Shown: in pieces, positions 9,247-16,708 of the stretch | Numbering within the stretch: the stretch's first letter is position 1 | Layout of the letters: every line of letters starts with the position of its first letter | DNA from: Pandoraea thiooxydans | GTDB lineage: Bacteria; Pseudomonadota; Gammaproteobacteria; Burkholderiales; Burkholderiaceae | NCBI RefSeq assembly: GCF_001931675.1 | Contig: NZ_CP014839.1 | Span: 372,001-436,000 of the forward strand | Length of the DNA: 64,000 nt | Reading direction: 5' to 3' | Notes under the pieces: model-generated | Told to the model about the DNA's origin: nothing | Database searches by the model: none | Seen by the model: only the letters and a program-made list of their open reading frames with translations | Program-made: the position numbers and the translations under genes

Positions 9247-10088
9247 GTTCCAGTCTGCCCCGATCCGGCATGGCGTTCGACGTGACCGGCGATGGCGACA
9301 CGGCAATCTTTCTGTTGCACGGCATCGGCGGCAATCGGCACACCTGGCCGGCGCTGGTCGATGCGCTCGGTCGGGCCGGTTACTGCGCGGTGGCCTGCGA
9401 TCTGCCAGGGTACGGCGCCAGCGCGACAGTCGAACCATACACGCTCGAGCAACTCGCGCTCAGTTGTGTGCAATGCATGGATATCGTCGGCGCGCGCCGC
9501 GCAGTGGTGCTTGGCCACAGCATGGGCGGCATGGTGGCGCAGACAATCGCTGCACTGGCGCCGGGCAGGGCCGATGGCCTTATCCTTTACGCTACCTCGG
9601 CGGCGTTCGGACGGCCCGACGGCGATTGGCAGCGGGATTTCGTGCGGCAGCGTACGGCCCCCCTCGATGCGGGCTGCAGCATGAGCGAGCTTGCCCGGGA
9701 TCTGGTGGCGCGCATGGTCGGCCCCACCGCATCGGCCCAAGCCATCGCCGCCGCGGTTGCCGCGATGGGCGCGGTGCCTCCCGAGACCTACCGCGCCGCA
9801 CTCGGAGCGCTGGTCGCGTTCGATCGTCGCGCCGACTTGCCGCGCATCGCCGTGCCGACCCTCGCGCTGGGCGCCGAAAACGACGGCAACGCGCCACCGG
9901 CGGTGCTGCAGAAAATCGCACAACGCATCCCCGGCGCCGAATACGTTTGCCTGCCGCAGGCCGGCCATTTGGCGCACCTCGAGACGCCGGCCGCATTCAA
10001 CGCGGCGGTGCTCGCATTTCTGTCCCGGCACTTTCCGGCAGCCTCGGCGACATCGCCGATGCCGCCGCGTCCATCCCGTTTTTCGTAG
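9243..10088 (+). CDS. Alpha/beta hydrolase (NicD-like N-formylmaleamate deformylase candidate)
   Basis: A 281-residue alpha/beta hydrolase. The oxyanion region is LLHGIGG, the nucleophile Ser93 lies in GHSMGG, the acid is Asp214 (GAENDGN) and the base His242 (QAGHLAHLE). It overlaps the NicX-like gene by 4 nt (ATGA), so translation is probably coupled. In nicotinate pathways the enzyme after NicX is NicD, an alpha/beta hydrolase removing formate; the same order supports that role here, though related C-C hydrolases cannot be excluded. Confidence 0.8.
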   Translation: MSSSLPRSGMAFDVTGDGDTAIFLLHGIGGNRHTWPALVDALGRAGYCAVACDLPGYGASATVEPYTLEQLALSCVQCMDIVGARRAVVLGHSMGGMVAQTIAALAPGRADGLILYATSAAFGRPDGDWQRDFVRQRTAPLDAGCSMSELARDLVARMVGPTASAQAIAAAVAAMGAVPPETYRAALGALVAFDRRADLPRIAVPTLALGAENDGNAPPAVLQKIAQRIPGAEYVCLPQAGHLAHLETPAAFNAAVLAFLSRHFPAASATSPMPPRPSRFS

Positions 10089-10097
10089 GAGGCTGTC

Positions 10098-11351
10098 TTG
10101 CCATCTCCGTCACGCTCGATCGTCGGCGAACATTTTCCCCTGACCGACGAACAACAGAATCTGCTCTCACTGGCCGAGCAGGTCGGCCGCGAGTCGCTGG
10201 CCCCGCGCGCCGCGCGGTGGGATCGCGAGGCGTCGTTCCCGTTCGAGAACTACCATGACATGCGCGCCGCCGGCTTGCTGGGCTTGTGCGTTCCCAAGTC
10301 ACATGGCGGCCTGGGAGCGGACTATGCGACCTACATGATGGTTTCGGCCGAACTCGGACGTCATTGCGGCGCCACTGCGCTGACGTTCAACATGCACAGC
10401 TGCTCGATGATGTGGACCGGCATTCTGGCGGACGATCTCGATATGTCGGACGCGCAGCGGGCCGAGCACCTGCGCTACCGGGAACACCATTTCGAGCGGG
10501 TGGTGCGCGATGGCGCGATCTATGCCCAACCATTCTCCGAGGGCAGCGCCGCGGCTGCCGGCAAGGCGCCGTTCGGCACCACCGCGACCAAGGTGGCGGG
10601 CGGCTGGCGTATCAACGGTCGCAAGATTTTTGCCTCGCTCTCCGGTGCCGCCAATTACTACGGCGTGCTGTGCACTGAGGAAAGCGCCGCGCCGAGCATG
10701 CGCGATACGCTCTACATTGCGGTGCCGGGCGATGCGCCCGGCCTGACCGTGACTGGCGAGTGGGACCCGCTGGGCATGCGCGGCACCGTCTCGCGCACGC
10801 TTATCTTCAAGGACGTGTTCGTCGCCGATGAGCTGCAACTGATGCCGCGCGGCGTCTACTATCAGGCCGCCGGCCGCTGGCCGCACATGTTCATGACGCT
10901 GGCGCCTACCTATATGGGCATTGCGCAAGCCGCTTATGATTTCACGGTGCAGTACCTGCGCGGCGAGGCGCCCGGCATGGGTGCCCCCGTCAAGCGGCGC
11001 ATGTACCCGACCAAGCAGATTGCCGTGGCGCAGATGCATATCATGCTCGAACAGACACGGGCGCTGTTCCTGCGGGCGATTCAGGACGCGCGTATCGATC
11101 CGGGCAAGCAGGCGCGCTTGCGGGCCTATGCCGCGCAATACACCATCATGGAAAACGCCAATGCGTTGTGCCAGTTGGCGATTCGCACGTGCGGCGGCCA
11201 GTCGATGCTCAAGACGCTGCCGCTCGAACGGCTTTACCGCGACTCGCGCTGTGGCGCCCTGATGCTGCCCTGGACGGCCGAACTGTGCCTCGACCGGATC
11301 GGCCGCGAGGCGCTGTACGAGCCGGGCGAGAGCGACGACAGTCCGGCCTGA
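10098..11351 (+). CDS. Acyl-CoA-dehydrogenase-fold flavoprotein lacking the catalytic Glu
   Basis: A 417-residue protein with the full ACAD domain order: N-terminal helices (residues 10-125), middle beta domain (GGWRINGRKIF, GMRGTVSRTLIF), C-terminal helices. At the position of the usual YEGT base the sequence reads MLPWTAE, placing Pro391 where Glu should be, and the alternative Glu site used by isovaleryl-CoA dehydrogenase is a His region (RWPHMFMTL). Standard dehydrogenation is therefore doubtful; flavin monooxygenases of the same fold also lack this Glu. It begins with TTG at 10098, set 5 nt after a perfect AGGAGG (10087-10092) that overlaps the hydrolase stop. Confidence 0.85.
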   Translation: MPSPSRSIVGEHFPLTDEQQNLLSLAEQVGRESLAPRAARWDREASFPFENYHDMRAAGLLGLCVPKSHGGLGADYATYMMVSAELGRHCGATALTFNMHSCSMMWTGILADDLDMSDAQRAEHLRYREHHFERVVRDGAIYAQPFSEGSAAAAGKAPFGTTATKVAGGWRINGRKIFASLSGAANYYGVLCTEESAAPSMRDTLYIAVPGDAPGLTVTGEWDPLGMRGTVSRTLIFKDVFVADELQLMPRGVYYQAAGRWPHMFMTLAPTYMGIAQAAYDFTVQYLRGEAPGMGAPVKRRMYPTKQIAVAQMHIMLEQTRALFLRAIQDARIDPGKQARLRAYAAQYTIMENANALCQLAIRTCGGQSMLKTLPLERLYRDSRCGALMLPWTAELCLDRIGREALYEPGESDDSPA

Positions 11352-11390
11352 ACTGGCCGAGCGATGATCCAACCGGTGCAAGGGAACTCG

Positions 11391-12902
11391 ATGAACAGTC
11401 TGGCCGATTTGATTGAACAACATGCGCAGCGCACGCCGCAGCAAATCGCCGTGCGCTGCGTGTCGGCGCGTGACGGCCAGGCCGCGGCGGTCTTCGACTA
11501 CGCGACGATGTGGCGGCGCATCGAGCGTATCAGCGGTCATTTGAGCGAGACCTGGCGGATCGCGCCCGGCGATCGGGTGGCGTGCCTCGGCTTCAATCAC
11601 GAGTTGCAGATTTCTCTGCTGTTTGCCTGCATGCGAGTCGGTGCGATGCTCGCGCCGCTCAATATCCGGCTGGCCTTGCCGGAGCTGGCCGCGATCGTGC
11701 AACAGGCGGGCGTGCGTGTGCTGTGGTTCGACGAGGCGCATCGAACCCAGGCCGAGGCGCTGCAGGCGCGCCTGGCGGGCCTGCATGCGCTGGAAATCGG
11801 TTCGATTCACGACCTGGTGATTCACCCGTCGCCAAAGGGGCTGACGTACGCGCCGGTCGACCCGCATACGCCGGCATTGCTGGCATATACATCGGGTACC
11901 ACCGGCGAGCCCAAGGGGGCCGTGCATACACAGGCCGCGTTGCTGGCCAACGCCCGGGCGAGCTGGTGGGCGCATGATATGAGCGCGGCCGATCACGTGC
12001 TGTCGGTGCTGCCGCTGTTTCATGTCGGCGGCCTGTGCATCCAGACCCTGCCTGCGCTGTTGTGCGGCGCCAGCGTGACGCTGCACGCGCGCTTCGACGC
12101 GGGCGCCTGGCTCGATGCAGTGCGCACCGACCGTCCCACGCTGTCGCTGATGGTGCCGGCTACGCTGCGCGCGGTGCTCGGTCATGCCGGCTGGGCCGAC
12201 GCGGACCTCTCGTCATTGCGCGGCGTGATGGCGGGCTCGTCGGTCGTGCCGCGTGCTTACATCGATGCCTTCCACGAGCGCGGCGTCCCGCTCGGGCAGG
12301 TCTATGGCGCCACCGAGACCGGGCCGGTGTCGATCGTGCTCAAATTCGCGCGGGCCATGCGCAAACCCGGCAGTACCGGCATGCCGTGTCCTGGCGTCGA
12401 AATCCGCTTGGTACGGCACGGCAAGGATGTCGCGCCCGGTGAGGTGGGCGAGATCTGGGTGCGCGGTGCGAATCTGATGCAAGGCTATTGGGGCGCGCCC
12501 GATCATCCGGCGTTCGTCGATGGATGGTTTCACTCGGGCGATCTGGCGCGCTGCGACGCCGAGGGCGATTACGAGGTCGTCGGCCGCAGCAAGGAGATGA
12601 TCATTTCCGGCGGCGAGAATATCTATCCGGCCGAGATCGAAAACTGGCTGGTGGGATTGCCCGGCGTGGCCGAATGCGCGGTAATCGGGGTGTCCGACGA
12701 ACGCTGGGGCGAAGTGCCGGTCGCGGTGCTCAGCCTGCATCAGGCCGGGTCGCTCGATGCCGATGCCGTACTGGCGTTTCTCGGCGAGCGTATCGCCCGC
12801 TACAAGCTGCCGCGCCGTATCGTGTTCCTGCCGGCGCTGCCCAAGAGCGCGCTGGGCAAGGTGCAAAAGGCAGTGCTGCGCGACGAACTCGCGAAGGGGT
12901 AA
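11391..12902 (+). CDS. AMP-forming acyl-CoA synthetase
   Basis: A 503-residue ANL-superfamily ligase that activates a carboxylic acid with ATP and joins it to CoA. It has the P-loop YTSGTTGEPKG, the YGATETGP motif, the hinge region GDLARCDAEGDYEVVGRSKEM, and the C-terminal catalytic lysine in PKSALGKVQK. ATG 11391 has AGGGA at a good distance; an in-frame ATG at 11364 does not. It is the last gene of the NicX-like block, 39 nt after the flavoprotein. A CoA ligase is not part of the classical nicotinate route, which suggests a different substrate, perhaps a pyridine carboxylate or hydroxy-aromatic acid. Confidence 0.88.
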   Translation: MNSLADLIEQHAQRTPQQIAVRCVSARDGQAAAVFDYATMWRRIERISGHLSETWRIAPGDRVACLGFNHELQISLLFACMRVGAMLAPLNIRLALPELAAIVQQAGVRVLWFDEAHRTQAEALQARLAGLHALEIGSIHDLVIHPSPKGLTYAPVDPHTPALLAYTSGTTGEPKGAVHTQAALLANARASWWAHDMSAADHVLSVLPLFHVGGLCIQTLPALLCGASVTLHARFDAGAWLDAVRTDRPTLSLMVPATLRAVLGHAGWADADLSSLRGVMAGSSVVPRAYIDAFHERGVPLGQVYGATETGPVSIVLKFARAMRKPGSTGMPCPGVEIRLVRHGKDVAPGEVGEIWVRGANLMQGYWGAPDHPAFVDGWFHSGDLARCDAEGDYEVVGRSKEMIISGGENIYPAEIENWLVGLPGVAECAVIGVSDERWGEVPVAVLSLHQAGSLDADAVLAFLGERIARYKLPRRIVFLPALPKSALGKVQKAVLRDELAKG

Positions 12903-13004
12903 CGCACCGGCGCGGGCGCGGCGGCCCACCGGCGCAACGCTTGCTGCCAGGAATCGCCGCTTGGGCGACAATAGGCGTTTCGTGTCAGCCAGAGAGAGGG
13001 CATC

Positions 13005-13550
13005 ATGACGGATTCTGCTGAAACGGCGACCTTGGGCAACGGTTGCTTCTGGTGTACCGAGGCGGTATTCCAGCAGGTCGAAGGGGTGCAGCGGGTGGTC
13101 TCGGGGTATGCCGGCGGGCATGTGCGGCAGCCGACGTATCACCAGGTGTGTGACGGCGATACGGATCACGCCGAAGTCGTGCAGGTGACGTTCGACCCGC
13201 AGGTGATCAGTTACCGCGAGATCCTGGAAATTTTCTTCGCCACGCATGATCCGACCACGTTGAACCGGCAGGGCAACGACGTGGGCACCCAATACCGCTC
13301 GGTGATTTTCTATCACTCGCCGGCACAGCGCGAAGTCGCGGAGCAGCTGATTGCGGAACTCACGCGAGAGCAGTTATACCCCGGTCCGATCGTCACGCAG
13401 GTGGTGCCGGCGGCCGAGTTCTGGCCTGCCGAGGGCTATCACCAGAATTACTATCGCGAAAATCCGCAACAGGGCTATTGCGCCGTGGTGATTTCACCGA
13501 AGTTGGCGAAATTCCGCGCCAAATTCGCCTCGCGCCTCAAGGCGTCGTAG
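13005..13550 (+). CDS. msrA: Peptide-methionine (S)-S-oxide reductase
   Basis: A 181-residue MsrA, which repairs methionine-S-sulfoxide in proteins. The catalytic motif GCFWCTE has Cys14, and GYAGG, THDPTTLNRQGNDVGTQYRS and the EGYHQNY substrate region all agree. Its 3' end overlaps the end of the convergent DUF72 gene by 14 nt. It is a single-gene unit. Confidence 0.96.
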   Translation: MTDSAETATLGNGCFWCTEAVFQQVEGVQRVVSGYAGGHVRQPTYHQVCDGDTDHAEVVQVTFDPQVISYREILEIFFATHDPTTLNRQGNDVGTQYRSVIFYHSPAQREVAEQLIAELTREQLYPGPIVTQVVPAAEFWPAEGYHQNYYRENPQQGYCAVVISPKLAKFRAKFASRLKAS

Positions 13551-14628
13551 CCGTATCGGCTACGGCCTCTGCCAGTTTCAGGCAGCTCAGCGGCGACGAC
13601 CCCTCGGCCTTGTTGTTGACCACCAGGTAGACCGGCTGGCCGGCGCGCGCATAGTGCGCCGCCAGCGTCGCCAGCACGCGGCGTGTATCGGGATCAGGAT
13701 CGACCAGCTTGTCGAACGGCGCGTATTTCGCTTTGGCCTGTTCGTAGCGATGCGCACTGTTCAGGCTCCAGCGCACCACCAGCGGTCCGGCTGCCTGCTC
13801 GTCGAGCAGCGCCAGCGCCGCGGCCTGGCGGGCGGCGTTCGGCGTGCGCGCGTGCAATCCCAGGCAGTAGCGCACGCCTGCCTGACGCAATGTCTTGATG
13901 AGTCTGGGCGTGAGTAGCGTCGCGTCACGGATCTCCACCGCATAGCATGGTCCTGTGCCGGACGGCGAGCGCGCCAACGGCGGCAGGGCGGAGAGAAACT
14001 CGCCGAGTCGCTCGGCGAAGCGGTGGCCGGTTCCCAGCCACTCGGACGGCAATGGCGAGAACTGAAACACCAGCGCTCCCGCCTTGTCGCCCAGCCCCAG
14101 CAGGCAGGGCGTGACGAATTTGTCGACAGCCAGCGTGGCGTCCAGAAAGCAAGGGTTGGCGCTCACACCCTGGCCCTTGTCGTTGCGTACCGTGGCGTCG
14201 CACACCAGGCTCGGCGCCTTTACGACGAAGCGGAAATGCGCCGGCACCTGGCTGGCATAGCGCTGGTAATCGGCCAGGGCCAGCGGTGCGTAAAACGACC
14301 GGTCGATGCCGACGCAGCGCAGCAGCGGGTGGTTGGCGTAGGCGCCGAGGCCTTGCCGCGCGAGCTTGGTTTCCGCGTAATCGTCATCCCATACGATGCC
14401 CCGCCAGCCGGGGAATGACCAGGAAGACGTGCCGAGATGCAGGCCCGCGGGCAAGGCTGCGGCGAGTCTCAGGAGTGCAGTGTCGGCAGGTGCGGGCAGG
14501 ACAGCGCCTCGCCGGGGCGACGGAGTTTTCGTGACGGCGATCACCTCCGGCGAACCATCGGCCGCATCCATTGGCTCAGTTGGCGCGGCAGCGGCATGCG
14601 CCGATCCGAACAGGTCGAACTGACTCAC
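13537..14628 (-). CDS. DUF72 domain-containing protein
   Basis: A 363-residue member of the DUF72 (YecE-like) family, a TIM-barrel group of unknown function. It shows the family start LGTSSWSFPGWRGIVW (about residue 61), the region FVVKAPSLVCDAT, and the C-terminal VYLVVNNKAEGSSPLS. The first 45 residues are a poorly conserved Ala/Pro-rich leader. GTG start at 14628. It lies 18 nt after cfa-side sequence and could be co-transcribed behind no upstream gene; its own promoter would be inside 14629-14646 or within cfa. Confidence 0.85.
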   Translation of the reverse strand: MSQFDLFGSAHAAAAPTEPMDAADGSPEVIAVTKTPSPRRGAVLPAPADTALLRLAAALPAGLHLGTSSWSFPGWRGIVWDDDYAETKLARQGLGAYANHPLLRCVGIDRSFYAPLALADYQRYASQVPAHFRFVVKAPSLVCDATVRNDKGQGVSANPCFLDATLAVDKFVTPCLLGLGDKAGALVFQFSPLPSEWLGTGHRFAERLGEFLSALPPLARSPSGTGPCYAVEIRDATLLTPRLIKTLRQAGVRYCLGLHARTPNAARQAAALALLDEQAAGPLVVRWSLNSAHRYEQAKAKYAPFDKLVDPDPDTRRVLATLAAHYARAGQPVYLVVNNKAEGSSPLSCLKLAEAVADTATTP

Positions 14629-14646
14629 GTTCTGCCGCGCACTGCC

Positions 14647-15855
14647 TTATGCGCCGTAAATGTAGCGGCGCGACCAGGGCAGCCGGCTGGCAGGCTGGCC
14701 GGCTTTGCGGCAAATGACCTGGAACAGCGACGTGTGATCGTGCTCGAATGCATAGGCACAGCCGGCCAGATAAACCCGCCAGATTCGGTAGCGCTCTTCG
14801 CCGACCAGCGCCTTGATCTGGTCGGTGTGTGTTTCGAAGCGCTCGGCCCAAAGCGTGAGCGTGCGCGCGTAATGGCGTCGCAGGCTCTCGGCATCGAAAG
14901 GCTCGAGGCCGCCGCGCTGCATGGTTTCGAGCACCATGCTGATATGCGCCAGTTCACCGTCGGGGAAGACGTATTTGTCTATGAACTCGCCGCCGCCCAG
15001 CGCTGTCTCGCCGCTGTCCGGGTCGGTCGACGTGATGCCGTGGTTCATGGCGACGCCGTCGTCCTTGAGCAAGGCGTTCATCTTGCTGAAATAGGTCACC
15101 AGATTCTTGCGCCCGACGTGTTCGAACATGCCGACGCTGGTGATGCGGTCGAACTGGCCTTCGAGATCGCGGTAGTCCTGCAGGCGAATTTCGATGCGGT
15201 CCTGCAACCCTGCAGCCTTGATCCGTTCGTTGGCCAGATCGAACTGGTTTTGCGAGAGCGTGACGCCCAGGCACCTGGCGCCGAATTTTTGCGCCGCGCG
15301 GATCACCAGCGCACCCCAGCCGCAGCCGATATCGAGCAGTTGCTGGCCGGGTTGGACCTGAATCTTGGTGAGGATGTGATCGATTTTTTTCAGCTGCGCG
15401 GTATCGATGTCTTCGTCGCCGTTTTCGAAATAGCCGCACGAATAGACCATGTTCTTGTCCAGCCAGAGCTGGTAGAACTCATTCGACACGTCGTAGTGGA
15501 ATTGAATGGCGCGCTTGTCGGTCTGCTTGCTGTGCGTGAAGTGCCGGGTGATCCGGCCGAACTTGCCGGTCGGGCTCACCGTGCCTCCGGCCAACGCATA
15601 GCCCATGTCGATCACGTCGGTGAGCCTGCCTTCGATGTCGATCTCGCCCTTCACATACGCCTCGCCCAGATTGTCGAGACTCGGCGTGAGCAGGCGGGTT
15701 ACCGCGCTGGGCCCGGCCACGCGCAGCGTGACCTGAGGTGCTTCAAAGTGGCCAAAATCGTATTGTTGTCCGTTCCACAACGCTAGACGCACTGGCAGAT
15801 TGGACGATTGTTTGATGCCGGTAACCCAGTTTTCGAGCTTTTTCTCCCACAACAT
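14647..15855 (-). CDS. cfa: Cyclopropane-fatty-acyl-phospholipid synthase
   Basis: A 402-residue SAM-dependent methyltransferase that adds a methylene bridge to unsaturated acyl chains of membrane phospholipids, usually in stationary phase or acid stress. The SAM motif LDIGCGWG is at residues 174-181, preceded by the Cfa mark HYDVSNEFYQLWLD and followed by GVTLSQNQ and SVGMFEHVG. The N-terminal lipid-binding region (residues 1-110) is complete. GGAGAAT lies just upstream of ATG 15855. It is followed on the same strand by the DUF72 gene. Confidence 0.95.
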   Translation of the reverse strand: MLWEKKLENWVTGIKQSSNLPVRLALWNGQQYDFGHFEAPQVTLRVAGPSAVTRLLTPSLDNLGEAYVKGEIDIEGRLTDVIDMGYALAGGTVSPTGKFGRITRHFTHSKQTDKRAIQFHYDVSNEFYQLWLDKNMVYSCGYFENGDEDIDTAQLKKIDHILTKIQVQPGQQLLDIGCGWGALVIRAAQKFGARCLGVTLSQNQFDLANERIKAAGLQDRIEIRLQDYRDLEGQFDRITSVGMFEHVGRKNLVTYFSKMNALLKDDGVAMNHGITSTDPDSGETALGGGEFIDKYVFPDGELAHISMVLETMQRGGLEPFDAESLRRHYARTLTLWAERFETHTDQIKALVGEERYRIWRVYLAGCAYAFEHDHTSLFQVICRKAGQPASRLPWSRRYIYGA

Positions 15856-15933
15856 GGATATTCTCCGTGTCTATAAAAGAGGTTGGCTGGTCATCTGCGT
15901 TGCGGTGATATCCGATAGGTGATCCCGCTATTT

Positions 15934-16584
15934 TTAGGGCGAGAGCCGGACGATTTTCCATTGACCGTCGGCGCGCCGCATGTATTTGATGCGATCGTGC
16001 AGGCGCGAGGGCCTGCCTTGCCAGAATTCGATCGCTTCCGGCTTGACGATGTATCCGCCCCAGTGCGGCGGGCGGGGCGGATGCTCGCCGTACTGGGCTC
16101 GAAATTGGGCTTCGCGTTCTTCCAGAATGCGGCGATCGCCGATTTCCGCGCTTTGCACCGAGGCCCACGCGCCAATGCGCGAATCGAGCGGGCGAGACTG
16201 GAAGTAGGCATCGCTCTCGGCCGCCGGCACCTTTTCGACCTTGCCCTCGATGCGCACCTGCCGCTCGAGTTCGATCCAGTAAAAGAGCAGGCAGGCGTCA
16301 GGGTTTTGCGCCAGTTCCTGGCCCTTGCGGCTTTCGTAATTGGTATAGAACGCGAAGCCGCGCTCGTCGACGCCCTTGATCAGGACGATGCGCGCATCGG
16401 GGCGACCGTCGGCGCCGGCCGTGGCCAGCGTCATCGCGTTCGGCTCGGGCAGCTTCGCTTCGAGTGCCTGTTGGAACCAAAGCTTGAATTGCTGCAGCGG
16501 GTCTTGCGCGACATCGGACTCGGCGAGCGATCCGAGGGCGTATGTTTTCCTCAAATCTGCGAGGGAAGATGCGTTCAACGTCAC
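15934..16584 (-). CDS. pdxH: Pyridoxine/pyridoxamine 5'-phosphate oxidase
   Basis: A 216-residue FMN enzyme making pyridoxal 5'-phosphate. Family stretches include [53 protein letters not shown] and the C-terminal RLSP. The start is GTG at 16584, giving the common N-terminus [16 protein letters not shown]; no strong ribosome-binding site is visible. Confidence 0.96.
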   Translation of the reverse strand: MTLNASSLADLRKTYALGSLAESDVAQDPLQQFKLWFQQALEAKLPEPNAMTLATAGADGRPDARIVLIKGVDERGFAFYTNYESRKGQELAQNPDACLLFYWIELERQVRIEGKVEKVPAAESDAYFQSRPLDSRIGAWASVQSAEIGDRRILEEREAQFRAQYGEHPPRPPHWGGYIVKPEAIEFWQGRPSRLHDRIKYMRRADGQWKIVRLSP

Positions 16585-16708
16585 GATATCTCAGTAGTTT
16601 TATGAGCAGACGGTTACAGTATAACGAAGAGTTCGTCGTCGCGTGTGATTGCGATGCGGTCGGGATTGGGGGCCTTTCGCGCCCATTTCGACGCATCGCG
16701 CAGTCTGC

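Noticed and set aside
10299-12185. A 628-codon open frame on the minus strand
   Set aside because: Antisense to the acyl-CoA-dehydrogenase-fold gene and the CoA ligase, both of which have clear motifs; composition is that of a shadow frame.
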